Source: Alisma plantago-aquatica
Lineage: Eukaryota; Streptophyta; Magnoliopsida; Alismatales; Alismataceae
Assembly (NCBI GenBank): GCA_963693085.1
Contig: OY856409.1
Coordinates: forward strand, 1,167,001,749 to 1,167,065,748
DNA length: 64,000 nt
Direction: 5' to 3'
Made by a program: the position numbers and the translations under genes. The notes beneath the pieces were generated by a model. It saw only the letters and a program-made list of their open reading frames with translations. It did not search any database and was not told where the DNA came from. Positions 35,542 to 48,617 of this stretch are shown piece after piece. Each line of letters opens with the position of its first letter. Within the stretch, counting starts at the first letter, position 1.

Positions 35542-35989
35542 TCAATGTTGTGACTTGTTGATTTGACTATAACTGTAAGTTCCCACTATAATGTCAAAAA
35601 TGCCAAGTTATAATATTCAATAGAATTGAAATGACTAGTTTATGGTGGTAATAAATCATGCATGATAAATTTCCTTTATAAGGACATTGATTTTCAGTGA
35701 ATTTTTTAATTCAAACAATTCTTGTAGAGCATATTTCCATTCAAATTTCTCTAGAAACTAACTTATATATCCCTTTCAAGACAATCCCAACCCTTGAGTC
35801 TATTATAAAAAAATTGTTACTATTACATAGAATGCTTTACCACATCTTTTATTTTAAAGTTATGCAGATCATATAACAAACCAACATCATGTGAATCTAG
35901 AAGGATGCTATAAACATAAAATACTAAAATAATAGCCTTACTCTAAGTCCTCTTCATGTATATACACTAATCAATATTGTATTCTACGA

Positions 35990-36385
35990 AAAGATACAAA
36001 GTAGTCATGTTGTCAAATTGTATAAACCATCATTGGGAAGCTTTTTTTAGTCCATATTTTTACTATGCATATCAACCTTGCCTTTTCTATTTTCAAAACC
36101 ATTGAGGTTTGTCTATATAAACTACTTCTCGCACTTAAAAAGGAGTTCCTTGCATTCATTTTATGTAGCTCTAAAGTATAATTAGCCCACAAAGCCACAA
36201 AAATTGTGAAAATAATATATTTTTTGACAGTGGATAAAGGGCCTCTTTAAAATAAATACCATACTTTGTGAGTGTAACATCTAACAACACATTTAGCCTT
36301 GTATCTCTCAATGATTATCTTTCAATCTCATTTGGTCTTGAAGATCCATTTACAACCAACTCATTTCGATCTTTTGAGAAACTCA
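35990..36385 (-). pseudogene. Copia reverse transcriptase fragment, minus strand
   Basis: On the minus strand the words C-KWIFKTK, IERYKAKCV, YTHKVWY, then VALWANYTLELHKMNARNSFL follow the order of the N-terminal half of Copia RT (family: KWVFKTK, RYKARLVAKGYTQ, LELHQMDVKTAFL). The rest (36000-36100) shows a frame-shifted SIYGLKQAS/W-like block. Stops are frequent and the YVDD block is not readable. It belongs to the truncated element whose LTR is at 35026-35529. Confidence 0.75.
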
Positions 36386-37665
36386 ACTTATTTCCAATCT
36401 TTCTTATCATGCATCAATTTCAGTTGATGTTGTTTCATGGCATTATATCCTTCATTAGAACCATCACTTTCTATGGTTTTCTAAAATGAGATAGGATCCT
36501 CATCAATTTTAACATCCATCTTCAACTGAGAAGACCTCATAGTCATAAAAAATGACTAATATTTTCTATCTTATAGACCCACATAATGCTATTTATTGAT
36601 TTTCATCTACCATTTATTCACTTGTGACTTGGTTGTCATTAGAGGAAACATTAGTTATAGTACTTATTCAGATTGGAGCATAGATTTATTTACCAATGAT
36701 GTTGTATGACTATGATACACCAAATTTCACTACTTATATTTCTCATGTTACACTAAAGTCCTTTCAGTCCACCCTCTACAATAACTAAATGGTAAAACGT
36801 TAAGGCATCAATAGAAGGAGTAATATCTTATATAGTGATCTTTAACACATGTTTTCACTTGGATTTTGAAAAGTGTCTCTACATTCCTGATTGTGCTAGA
36901 TATTTAAATGATGTAAAGCTTCATTTTCATATTGGAATGGTAAATTAGTATGTATGGATAGAAGTATCATTATGTTTCTAGAGCATTAATTTATTGTCTG
37001 TAAAGTTATAATCTTGAAATAAATTTTATTGATTCCATGTCTTACATTGAGAATAATACAAGAGTTGAATGTCGTGTTATTAATTTAAATTTTTCTTTGT
37101 TGTAGCATTAAATATTAGAACATATTTCCAAAGAATGGATTTTAAGGTTAATATAAAAATACAATAATACCTCAATTGGATATTATTGACATGGATGTAT
37201 GTTTAGGATGCATTAAAGACAAATATATAAAATAGACAGTAAATAAATTAGTCACAAGAGGCACCCAACTGCATTAGTTAATAAATATCAGTATGTGTGA
37301 TCTTTTTATGTTTCATCATATGAATCTGACTATGAATACTCCTTATCTTAAACCATAAACTCCATAACATCAAAAATCTTTGCGATTTATGGTATTATAT
37401 TTTAGAACGCTATCATTCACACCAAGTTCAAAAACGGCCTACAAGACCTCCTACAAACCTCATAGAATGAACTTTTAGCTACTGTATTGTCTTTGTGATG
37501 TATAGTATGCTTCACCTTCCAAGATTAAGGAAGGATATAAACTCATGGCTCCTTCTTGTTATTGGATATAAAACCAAAAGGATCTTTTGAGTCTATAAAG
37601 CATTATACAAGTCCACATAGTGACTCTTTGAGTAGCATTATATAATTTTTTCAAGTAATTGGCTT

Positions 37666-37670
<5 letters not shown>
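36386..37670 (-). other. Upstream part of the truncated minus-strand Copia, decayed
   Basis: It should hold integrase and gag of the same element, but I cannot read convincing domain blocks. It ends in the TA array at 37671. Confidence 0.35.

Positions 37671-37751
<81 letters not shown>
37671..37751. repeat. (TA)n microsatellite
   Basis: About 40 TA units without visible interruption. Confidence 0.95.
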
Positions 37752-37754
<3 letters not shown>

Positions 37755-38158
37755 CCTTTTGGTAATATACAAGCACACATATCCAACAATAATGATACTA
37801 ATTCAAACACATTTTAACAAATGTTGATCATATTAAAGTAGTTGCAAATTTTATCTTGGGGTATACATTCACATTTTCTCTCTCATTAAGGATGAAAAAC
37901 TTCAGTAGTGGTCTACCTTTGGATGTTCTTACATAAATTTAACAAATATATCAAATGTTTTTATAGAGTAGTAGTTAATGAACTATTTGCATCTTTTTAT
38001 GAATCACGCATAGCATTCTCTTTGATATATGTTTACTTATCCCAGAGTGTAGTTTTTGTCCAAGGATCCTTAGCTTAAATGAAGTCTTTGAGAGTTGATC
38101 TACCAAATGGTTTTGATATCTTTTTCATATGAATCCCTAAGGTGATTCATGCTTTATT

Positions 38159-38670
38159 TCAAGCATATTGAACTTTCCTTGTGAGCAATTTGTATTTTGT
38201 GGGCAAGTTAGTATGTTTGTTATTCATCATTGGAGCGGAATTACTTGAGTCATTTCTAAGAAAGTAGTTCTTCATATCATGTTCATCAGCATGATTCACT
38301 CCATATAGCATTTCGAGGAGTTCTTCAAGAAGAGGTTTAGACATAAGAAAGGAACAAGAACTATCAACAATCCATTATCCATAGTAGTTTTTTATGACAG
38401 AGTTGATGGATTCGGTCTTAGTTCTTGTTCAAATTTTGTTTCCACATTTAGAGCTACTTCATGTTGACCTAGTCCATTTTTTTGGCTATTCACAATAATT
38501 GTTCTTGTATGTTGATGGTTAGTTGACGTCTTTGTAGGAGTAGCATCTTGAATGGATTGTGCATTTGATTTGTAGCTGATAGTTACCTGCATTTCTACCT
38601 TGACAATATTATTGAATATTTTGTCATTTCTGGTCTTCCATAACTTCCAGCAGGTCATTACCAAAAGGGA
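38159..38670 (-). pseudogene. LINE RNase H / C-terminal remnant
   Basis: CWKLWKTRNDKIFNN (near 38610-38650) is the end of the zf-RVT region of plant L1 ORF2. After a linker, LLEELLEMLYGVNHADEHD (38260-38340) matches the EA.AL..GL..A block of RVT_3-type RNase H. The first catalytic Asp region is not readable. RNase H degrades RNA after target-primed reverse transcription. Confidence 0.72.
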
Positions 38671-39579
38671 AGACCATCCTCGGTAGTGTTTTTAGTGGAT
38701 AAATTGTGTTTCATACATGAATTCACTAATGCATGTCAAATGAGGATATGCATTTCGTTTGGGATAAAAGGGTCCATATACTAGTAGAAGATCTACAATC
38801 TCACAAAGCATCAAGAGTAGTTTATTCTTGTTCCTCACATAAAGAGCATGCATAGTCTTATGCCATTTGTTTTTCGAAGTGGAGGATGTTTGTCATCAGT
38901 CTATTGTGAAGGGTTAACCAGATGTGCATTTGAATTTTTTGAGGGATATTTGTCTTCCATATTAGGTCATATGTTCCAAGACTTTGAGTGTGTGTGTCAT
39001 TCTCAGTGAGAATTTTGTATGTTGAATTAGTGGTGAAGACTCCTTCTAGATTCCTCTTCCAAATTCATTCATCCTTGCCTAATATTATAATATATGTTGG
39101 AATGATACATATTGAGGAGACTACCTTCATGGAGAACTATTTGTTTAGATGATAGTTATAACATTGTCCATGAGTTACCAAACTACTGACTTTGAGGTCT
39201 TGAATTTCCCGAGATATCATTTTTTTGTTTGATTATTGGTATCTTTCCAATGTTAATCCATTCTTATGACATATAGTAGTGTCTGAACTCAACAGGATGG
39301 ACCTTCTTTATTTATCTCTTAGAGTTGAAATGCATTCTTTGATTCTTATCTAGATGTGAGAGCTAGTAGAGGAGAGTTTCGTTTAATTTCTAATTTACTT
39401 TCATCAACTTAAACCAAGGGGTTCTTTTATCTATCATGAAATTCCATCCCATCTTCATGATAGGTGTTTTATTGAGATTTATTGTTTTTTGAATACCCAA
39501 CCCTCCTTATGATTGAGGTTGTGTGACTTTATTCAATACTACTAGATTGTGTCTATGTTCATCTTTTGTCCTAAATCAT

Positions 39580-40770
39580 ATTCATTTTATAAACAATTGA
39601 TATGTCTTATTTCTAGTTGACAATGGAAATTGAGTAATATGCATTGTGTTAATAGCTTGGGATGTTAGGATAGATTTTTCTAGCATAACTCTTCTTGTAA
39701 GTGAAAGTATATGATTTTTCCAACTTTGGACATGTTGTATCTTCCTGGTCAAAAAATTAAAGTTCTTTTTGCTCTTTCTTTGATGAATAATGGGTACCCC
39801 TAGATGATGACCTAGGTTGGTTGTTTGTTTGATTCCAAATAACCCGCATATGGTATTTCTTTGTGATTGAGGGGTGTTGCACAAGAAGAAAACAGTCGAT
39901 TTATCTTATGAAAGCATTTGGCTAGAGGCATTTTTGAACATTTGTAGGTAATTCAGAATGTAAATGATTTGAGAAGTGGAGGCTTCTCCAAAAAGAATGA
40001 TGTAGTCTGCAAAAAAGTATGTGCTAATATCAAATTTTGTCTTGTGAGATCAATATTTTTCCATATATATTTTCTTTCTTCATCAATTATCAATTAGCAT
40101 AAGCATTCTAGGCATAAAACAAATAAGTATGGTAATAAGAGATCACCTTGCTAGAGTCCTTGTGCATATTTGAAGATTCCAAGTTCTTCTACATTTCATA
40201 GGATTGATGTTCTTCCTATAGTAATGATCTACATGATTAATATTGAAACCATATTATCATGGAGGGAAATTCTTTGTACAGTGTCATATGTGAAACTCAA
40301 GCTCACTTAATCAAAATATTTTACCAAGTCAAGTTTTATAGACAATGGATGTTTGTTATTGGATTATCTTTCCATAGAATAGATAATCTCCTAGACTAGG
40401 ACAATGTTCTCACTAATTTGATGACCAGGCGCCAAACTTGGCTGGAAAGGTGAGATCCACTCACTGAGAAGGGTTTTGATTCTCAAGACAATAACCTTGA
40501 AAAGCATTTTGAGTCAAACATTATTGAGCAAGATAGGGCAAAGTTGAGAGTAGGTTTCAAGATGTTGGACATTTAGGATAAGCACGAGAGTGGAGTTAGC
40601 TAGACCATCTTAAAAAGAATGCCTCCAAAAAAATCAAATGATATTCCTTATTTGTGTGTCGACAACTGACTTGTTGTTTTGCAAGAAACATGCATCTATG
40701 TCATTGGGTCATAGTGCTTAAGAGGTGCCATTATTTTGTGGTTGTCGTGACTTTCTTCTTCGGTAGGGAT
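39580..40770 (-). pseudogene. LINE reverse transcriptase remnant
   Basis: On the minus strand GL-QGDLLLPYLFVL (about 40118-40160) is the RQGDPLSPYLF block. YFFADYIILFGEAS (about 39975-40020) is the catalytic F/YADD block, with the second Asp changed to Tyr (codons at 40002-40013). DKSTVFF, LGHHLGVPII, SWKNHILSLTRRVMLEKS and INTMHITQFPLS follow, the thumb and post-RT words of plant L1. The catalytic change alone would inactivate the enzyme. Upstream the domain is cut by the solo LTR at 40772. Confidence 0.9.
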
Positions 40771-40771
40771 A

Positions 40772-43700
40772 TGTAGCGACCCCGCCTCCCAGTAACCCCC
40801 AATTAAGGGAGACCAAGAGGTCAGAGTCGTTATCCCAATTAACCAGATCAAAGGTTCGACAAATAATCAATAATAATTATAAAATACTACCAAACTATAC
40901 TGAAAGGCTAGAATAAAATAAAACTTTGCATACCTTTTAAAAACTTAGATATCAAACTTCTATCCATAGCTAGAATCTATTCTAACTAATCCTCCTTGCA
41001 CTTTAATTCTTATTTTCACAATGTGCCACTTTACTTTTTGTCCTTTTCAATGTTGTACCTAAAACGCCGACAAACAAAACGTCGGTCAGCATATATGAAT
41101 ATGTCGGTATGTGGGGACAATCAAAATTTCACACATAGGGCTAACAACCTAATTATCACAATCAAGTTAATTGAGAATTCAATTTACATTTTCAATGTGT
41201 CAAACTCCACCGCTTTTTCCCTAACCCTGGAATACCCTCTTTAGGGTTTCTCTTTTGCCATTGACTTAAGGCCACCTTCTCCATCCTGATCCTGGTGCCT
41301 GGGGTCACCTCTCATGGTGCCCATTAGTCACGCAATATAGGCCACTTTCTCTATCCTAAGCTTGGTGCATGGGGTCACCACTCATGGTGCCCATGGGTCT
41401 TCCCTCTTGGGCTTGACCTCATTGCCTCTTACACTAGGGTGGCATGTAGGTGCGAGAGTACACACTTATATCATAATTATGATAATCATAGTGACTTTAT
41501 GAATTTTCATATATGAACATCCAAGCAGATAGGTTGCATTCAATTCAATCAATCATCTGAGAAATCTCCGTGAAACTAAAGCGGTTAACCATAAATAACC
41601 ACATACTTGTTTTGTAGATCTTTGAGATAGAATCAACCAATAAGAAAAGAAATCCAATCCAAGCAAGCAAGCAAGATTCCTGAAATAACATACAATTTCC
41701 TTTTTATTAATATTTACCCAAACCTTCTTGCTTCTTAGGGTTTCTATCCCTTTTTAGGTTTTCTACCTCTTTTAGGGTTTTGTATGCAATTAGGGTTTTG
41801 TCGTACTTTTAACACCATTAAACCCTAATTATACAAAATTACTCACAAACCCTGATTCTCATCTACTTCTAATAAAAGATCCTAAGATCATCTTTTAACC
41901 AAATATTCTCATATTTTCATATTTTCTCTTCTTTTATCCACTTTTAGGGTTTCTACATATATTATCCACTAAATTAGGTTTAAAACCCTAAATCATGCAA
42001 GTAATCATCTAAATCAGGTTAAGATTCAACATTATCATATAACAAGTTAATAATACTTGAATTAAACTATTTCTACTCATAAAATTATCCATTACCATCA
42101 ATTAGGGTTTCTAACCTAATTTTAATACATTTCTCATCAAAATAATATACTTTTGCAAAAATATATGGATTTAGGCCTTCAAACTATTTTTATCTTATTC
42201 TTTACATTTTTTTGATCAACTTTCATGCATAAAGTTTATTCATCTGAGTTTTCTATTAATTTCTATGAATTTAGCAAGGAAAATCCTTTTTTAGTATTAA
42301 TTGAGGAGAGAGGGAAATTATCGGAAAATCGCAGACCGCTAGATCGGTGGACCGGTGATCCACTTCCTGGATTGGACAGTTCCTATTGTGCGTGCCTAAG
42401 TTAGCCGCTCTCGCTCTCGCTCGTTGGATCTCAGCCCGAGATCACCGTGGACACCGATCGAACAATCTTCAGTCGTCGTCTTCCTTCGATTGCTCATAGG
42501 ACTGCGGTCAACTCCTCAGTTGACTCCAAGCTCCAGGATACCAACAAAGAAATGGAGGTTCTCAGAAGCTCCACCGTCGTCGCCCGAACTCGATGAGCAG
42601 TTTAATTTCTCGATCCCACTTGACCTTCACCGCAAACAAGTCGCCGGAGTTCCGCCCTGGCTAGCAGGTTGCATAGGGGGTAGTTCAGGATGAAACTCGC
42701 AATTGAGGTCGTTGCTCGACTCGTCGTTGCTCTCCGCAACGGTTGGGATGAGAATTAGGTCTGCTGGTGTCGAGTACCCCCCCCTATATATGGTTGGGTC
42801 TAGAAGTCTGACTATTTGGGAACTTCTCCCCTCATTGATGATAACACGTAAACTTAGGGTCTAGATGCTTCAGAACATTCTCCCAAAGTCGATGGACTCG
42901 CTAGATCTTCGAATTATCATCTCAAACTCTGGGAAATTGAATTCCCAATCCTCTAGTGATTCGGGGTAGACGATGACCGACTGTCCTTGGATCCGTGGTC
43001 CCTTGGACCACGCGGGTCATCCAACGGCCGATATCGCTCCCCAAAACCTAATTTCTTAAAAAAACGAATAAAAGGGGATTTTAACAAGGAAACTTGGGAA
43101 ATTCATTTCACTTTCCCCAGTTACTATTTTTCACTCAAAATTTAGAGGAAACTCCATCTTGGCATTATCTAATTGAGTATTAAATTTGAAACCAAAATTC
43201 TAACGGATAAGGGTGTTTCCTTCACATCCAAGTTCTCCATTAATTAAACCAATTTTAATTGATCCTTTGCCATTATCTTAACATCTTGAATCCCTTGGAC
43301 CTCAAGGAACCCTAAAGGTACGAAATCCCATATTGGGAAATATCCCTTTTCCTTTTTCCTCTTATTTTTATCCTTTTCTTATATATTTCCTTTTATTAGA
43401 TAAATCCTTTTCTTTTTATTTCTCTTTTCTTTTCAATTGGTCATAATGGCCAACAAAGCCCATTAACAAACAAACAAGGACAAAGTAAATGAAATTTAAT
43501 CAATTGTGGCCATCAATGCCACTCTCTAGAGATTTCCATATATTTTTCATAAATACTTTGCTTAATATTCATTATCTTGTATCTTTCCCCATTATTTGGA
43601 CTTTTCTTCTCTTCTTCTCTTTTATATCCATTATTGGAATATCAAAATAGTAGATATTACGAAATTCATATCAAAGGGGAGATTTGCAAAGAAATCCATT

Positions 43701-43798
43701 CTTTGAGGCAAAGCATACAACCTTCTCAATTCAAGTCCATATTTATAAAATTATTACATTTCAATTATGAAATCACATGGAAAATTGAGGTTGTAACA
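40772..43798 (-). mobile_element. Solo LTR of the element 1 family, minus strand
   Basis: On the minus strand it begins TGTTACAACC and ends cgctaca, matching the LTR of element 1 along its length, including the telobox block (41730-42120), the 73-bp duplication (about 41270-41400) and the TATA site (about 42783). It is 3,027 bp against 3,362 bp, and no internal region or second LTR is present. The flanks ggata (40767-40771) and tgata (43799-43803) are a 5-bp duplication with one change. The full element was removed by LTR-LTR recombination. Confidence 0.92.
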
Positions 43799-45063
43799 TG
43801 ATACTTGCAAGATAGATTCTTTTCTTTGATCAATGTCAGGGAAAGTGCCTATGACTGATTGACTTGCTAGTATCCCAGATTGCAAACTAGGTTTGTTACA
43901 CATGGTATCATAGAAGTCTATGATCATGGTTTCTAACTGTATAATGTCTCCAAACACGATACCTTTAGTGTTTTCAGCTTAATGATCTTGTTTTTCCATC
44001 TTCTTGTTTAAACTTGGAGTGATCATATTTTTTATTATGGTATCCTAACTCAATCCATTCACATCAACAGTGTTATTGCCAATTTCTTTCTCATTTTCTT
44101 AATATTATGTCAAGTTGTGATTGCATTTGAATGGTCTTTTCTTCATTATGTTGGATGTAATGGAGTTCAAGTTTGAGTTGTCACCATTTGAAATTTTTCA
44201 TTAGATCTTCTTAAATTTTAATTATTTCTTCTTGCTTGATGAATCCCATGACATGGCATTTTCTAGGAAGTTGTTAGTTGTTGGAAGGAAAAGTTCATTT
44301 TATTTCAAATTTTGTAGTAAGAAAGACTTGAAAGTAGGATAGTACTAACATCTTGTTGAGCATTATGGTCTTCTTTGTTTTTATTAATAGGTATTGATTT
44401 TAGATATGACAATAGGTGTATGGTCAAAATGAATGCATTCTACAACTTGAATGGATTTATTACCAGCTTGGTTCATTCATTACTGATTACTAAGCATTCT
44501 TTCTAGTCTTTCTTGTAGGATGCCTCTTCTAAATGTCATGAATGGTCTCTTAGCTTCAAGGTCAAGAAGGATGAAATTGTTTGTAGCTTCGATAAGTTTC
44601 CCGCTACTACCAGCATCAAACAAATCAATACCTATATTCTCTGACTAAAACACAACAATGCAAAAATCTCCTATCACAACCAAAGGATTATTTATACTAG
44701 GGAAAGAGTAGTCAGTTGATTCCATTAGAGGCATCCACCTATTCTTGTTGTGCTAGCATAGGCGACCGTTTCGTTTTTATTGATGCTTAGGCGGAAATGA
44801 AAGAATTGTTTTTGTAAGGAAATGATGTCTATGGAAAGGATATTCCTATTCCATAACACCCAAGTTCCTCCCAAGTATCCCGATGCTTCAAATGTGTGGG
44901 CCTGATTGAAGCATGAGTCTTTTGATAATATTGTCATCTTTCTTCCCACTATATCAAGGTCTATAAATTGCAATGGTAGGAACTTGGTACATCAAAATGA
45001 ATTCTCTAATAGTGTTTTTGGTATTTTTTCACATATGTTTTACATTCCATCTCACCATGATCA
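43799..45063 (-). pseudogene. LINE endonuclease (APE-type) remnant
   Basis: ORF2 seems to start at 45063 on the minus strand (MIMVRWNVKHM, cf. the family's WN.RGL start). The stretch at 44725-44973 stays open and includes ASGYLGGTWVLWNRNILSIDI, the SGG.WLLW block between catalytic residues of plant L1 endonucleases. A following IGDF-like block is at about 44660. This enzyme nicks target DNA to prime reverse transcription. Stops and shifts break it. Confidence 0.8.
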
Positions 45064-45559
45064 TTGTGTTTGATTAAGAGTACAAGATCTCACTACCAGT
45101 GCTTCTTCTGCTTGATCTTGCAACATAGATGTTTTGCCTCAATTCTTTTAAGGACTTGCTAGTTTCCCCAATATAAAGTACTTTATGATTTTTTAGATGA
45201 ATTGCCACTTAGGTTTTCCCATTGTTAGTATATGGACGTCCTCCTTTTTTTGATGTAGGTTCAATGTTGAATGTCATAGTTACAAATGGATGTGTTTCAA
45301 GATCTTTGCCAAGTGTGAATGTGTTTCTCATTAGGCTAACAAATGTGTGGTCTTTGTTATTTTCCTTGGTACTGAGGTATTTATAGATTTCTATTGTTGT
45401 TGTTCATTTGTAGATTGATTTATCTGAGGTGTAATAGTATTCTTTGGATTACTTGTATTGTTTTGTGACTCTTCTTCCTCTTACTCCAATCAATACCCCT
45501 TGTGATACAGTCTACAACATGTTCCTACTTCATGATGCTTAACTTATTCTTCTTATTCT

Positions 45560-46746
45560 TCTTATGAGCTTTCTAACTCCTCAAATTGGTTATTCATCCT
45601 GTGGACATTGCCGATTTATTTTTTCGATTGCTCTTTCATTAGGTTTATGGGATTGGTTTGGCATGAATAGCTTCTGAGAAGCCTTCTTTAATCTTTTCTT
45701 GTTCTGATACAATCTGTCCTTCTTGTAGACTGGCTTTCCTCACTACATTTTCTTCAACAATCCTTTTGTTACAATCTTTATCAACATGCCTTGCATCCCA
45801 CAGTGCAAGCATAAGTAGGGGATGTTCTCATATTTCACTATATGTTTGTATGTCTTGAATGGTAACCTTTGGTATTATAGGTTTAGCCATGTTGATTTCA
45901 ACTCTTACTCTTGAAAATCATTCTCTTCTCTACAACTTTGTGTTCAAACCGAATTTGATGTTCTTACCTGGTTAGTATCCAATTTTTTTAAGTAGGAGTT
46001 CTTGGCATAGGTAGATGAAGAGGTTTGGGATTCTTACCCATGCGATGACTTTTACTGGGGTTGGCAGTCAGGAGAGAAAATGGGATCCCAATATTGAATG
46101 GAGAGGTCAGGTTAGATAATAGGCCATGGACCTCAGGCTTAGCATTGATGTAATCATCTTCTTTTTGGATTTTTACTATGTAATAATCATTGGAAATGTT
46201 GATTAGGTTAAAGCCTTTGATTGGTTTACAAAGGAGGTAGATTTTGTCTCTAAGTGTCAAGAAAGTAGCATCTTTGGAGTAGTTTGACAATGACTGTGAA
46301 ATGCCTAAAAGTTCCTCTAGTGCTTCTTATTTTACATCAAAGGATGGGTAACCCTCTTTTGTAGAGATTACTATGTTTTCAACTTGTAGAAATATATATG
46401 GATCCTCAACACTAGTCTTCATAAAACTATGGTTTTCCTTCTCTGCCCCTCCCAACATGTCTTTGTTCAACTTTTTTTTGTTTCCTGTGTTGGTCCTCTT
46501 TGTATGGTCTGACCTTATCTATGGTGGAAAACTTGTTGTATTCTCATCGCCTATATTGATTTCTATAAAATGATCTTGTAGATATCTTTCGTGTTGCCTG
46601 CTTTTTTGAGAATGTCTTCTTTCGGAAAAAGTTAGGTGCACTCTAGTAGATCCTAAAGGAATTGAATTAGCTCGGCTTAGAGGGCCTCCTTCATCTTCTT
46701 GCTTGCCAACCACACGACGGCCTCTGCCATCCGCTTTAGGGTACAT
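45560..46746 (-). pseudogene. LINE ORF1 remnant (DUF4283-like, CCHC)
   Basis: A possible start is ATG at 46746 (MYPKADGRGRRVVGKQ), a basic N-terminus typical of RNA-binding ORF1. At 45988-46290 the block NDYYIVKIQKEDDYINA matches the DUF4283 word pattern (dF-lV-F-s-edy--a). Near 45785-45811 CLHCGMQGM is the start of a CCHC knuckle whose His and last Cys are changed. ORF1 coats the LINE RNA. At least two stops separate these parts. Confidence 0.75.
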
Positions 46747-46849
46747 ACCTCTGTAGAATAAAGAAAAATATCAATTGTAAAGACATTATTTGCATCATTT
46801 ATATTATGAACGATTGATAATATACATAATTATATATGTATGTATATAT

Positions 46850-47163
46850 AGGGATATATTCACTCCATACATCTTGGAAGTAAAAATTTGGTCAGAAAAG
46901 TAAATGTTTGGTCTACAAAGTGACTATTAGATTCATAAAGTAACTATTTGACTAAAAAAGTAAAAACATAAAAAGTATATAGTCAAAAATCACCAAATCA
47001 GTAGAAAAAAAATGTAACTTTACACATGTAACAACTATAACTATTATACATGTACTGTAAATATTTGGAATTAAATGTATCCATTTGAATGTTTATTTTA
47101 AAAAAAAAAGTAACTATTTTCTGGATCAGTTATCTACCAGTGGGGGGTTATAAGAACACCATA
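46850..47163. mobile_element. Short element D in TA-rich DNA, with 20-bp tandem core
   Basis: About 310 bp between TA/GTATA-rich tracts on both sides. From 46868 to 46967 five degenerate 20-base units follow each other, each ending near aagtraMtat. Similar units occur in the segment 48350-48619. I found no clear terminal inverted repeat, so mobility is inferred from the shared core and shared microsatellite setting. Confidence 0.4.
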
Positions 47164-47307
47164 TATATGTATATAAATATGTATATATGTATATATGTAT
47201 ATATGTATATATGTACACACACACACACAGATATATATATATATGTCAATATGTATATATGTATATATATGTATATATATACATATATATGTATATATAT
47301 GTGTGTG

Positions 47308-47357
<50 letters not shown>

Positions 47358-47367
47358 TAGAGAGAGA
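47164..47367. repeat. Compound TA / GTATA / CA / GA microsatellite
   Basis: TATG/TA mixtures with a CA run at about 47213-47230, ending in a GA tract (47341-47367) that abuts MITE copy A. Confidence 0.95.
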
Positions 47368-47758
47368 GTTGGCCTAGAATACACTTGAGTGTATTTGGAG
47401 CATAATACACACAAGTAATTTTTCATGATCCAATATTTGTTATGAAATCTAATTGATTGATCTTCTTAAACATCTCGTGAATATCTCATAAATAAATTTT
47501 GATCCCATTTGGACATCTATATGTCATGTTATAAAGACCACAAAAATAATACATTTCAAATTAGTTTCATGGTCAATTTTATTATCCTCGGATGAATGAC
47601 TTATACTCATCGAAATGGGCTCAAAATTCATATGTAACTTAGTTATAGTATGACAATGGAGATCATTGGTTTACATTTTTCAAGAAAATAGTCTTGATAT
47701 AAAAACACCACTTAAGTGTACCATGCGATCTAAACGCACGAGTGTATTCTAGTCTGAC
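47368..47758 (+). mobile_element. Microsatellite-flanked MITE, copy A
   Basis: A 391-bp element. The left end gttggcctagaatacac and right end gtgtattctagtctgac are inverted repeats of about 25 bp. The left flank is a TA+GA tract and the right flank a TACA/TA tract. It has no coding capacity. Confidence 0.8.
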
Positions 47759-47760
47759 TC

Positions 47761-47803
47761 ATATACATACATACATACATACATACATACATACATACAT
47801 ACA

Positions 47804-47839
<36 letters not shown>

Positions 47840-47872
47840 TATACATATACATATATATACACATATATATAT
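47761..47872. repeat. (TACA)n then (TA)n microsatellite
   Basis: About 17 TACA units (47761-47831), then TA-rich sequence, lying exactly between MITE copies A and B. Confidence 0.95.
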
Positions 47873-47881
47873 AAAGAGAGA

Positions 47882-48274
47882 GAGAGACTAGAATACACTC
47901 GAGTGTACAGATCACGTCGTACACCCCAATGGTGTTTGCCTATCTAGACCATGTATTTCCAAAATCTAATCCATTGATCTTCATGGTTACAATAATATAG
48001 GCCACATAAAATTTGAGCTCATTTGGATGAGTATAAGTCACTCATCTAAGGACAACAAAATCGACACACAAAAAACTAATTTGAAATGCATGATTTTTGC
48101 CTCCTTTAGATGCACGACCTATAAGTATCCAAATGAGCTAAAATTTATTATATAGTAGGTTCTTAAGATAATCAAGAAGATCAACGGTTTAGATTTTTTT
48201 AAAAGTTACTCTATCTTTAAAAATGACTGAGGTGTACGGTGCCTCCGATACACTCGAGTGTATACTAGCCTGAC
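47882..48274 (-). mobile_element. Microsatellite-flanked MITE, copy B (inverted)
   Basis: A 393-bp copy in reverse orientation relative to A and C: its sequence aligns with the reverse complement of copy C along its length. The ends are actagaatacactcgagt and actcgagtgtatactagcc. Flanks: GA/TA at left, a long TA array at right. Confidence 0.8.

Positions 48275-48349
<75 letters not shown>
48275..48349. repeat. (TA)n microsatellite
   Basis: About 36 TA units between MITE copy B and the short element E. Confidence 0.95.
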
Positions 48350-48351
<2 letters not shown>

Positions 48352-48617
48352 TATTTATTCTCTACCCGCACAGGTAGCCTGATTTTTTGTTACCTGCACA
48401 TCCAAAAGAGTAACTATATGGTACACAAGCGTAACTCTGAGATCAAAAAAGTAACTACGCAGAAAATATACAGTTAGTAAATATATGGATGGATTTTTTG
48501 ATTTGGGGAGGGGGGGGCAAATGATATTATTTTTGGAGAGCTAGATAAAATACTCCTCTACAATTGAAAAAAAAATTAAAAAATGATAGGAAGGGTGCGT
48601 GGGTATTAAAGATAATC

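Larger units (their letters stand above)
38040..46746 (-). mobile_element. L1-type LINE, minus strand, decayed and split by a solo LTR
   Basis: Read from right to left on the minus strand, the order is ORF1 (DUF4283-like, then a CCHC trace), an APE endonuclease, an L1 RT, a zf-RVT-like stretch and RNase H. That is the layout of plant L1 elements. The solo LTR 40772-43798 sits between endonuclease and RT. Without it the LINE is about 5.7 kb. The ends are approximate: no clear poly-A tail or target duplication was identified. All domains carry stops and shifts. Confidence 0.85.

Noticed and set aside
42424..42693. Plus-strand 89-codon open frame in a CpG-rich stretch, considered as a host exon
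   Set aside because: It lies inside the minus-strand solo LTR, just downstream of its TATA site, in the CpG-rich leader region also seen in element 1. No splice context or domain.
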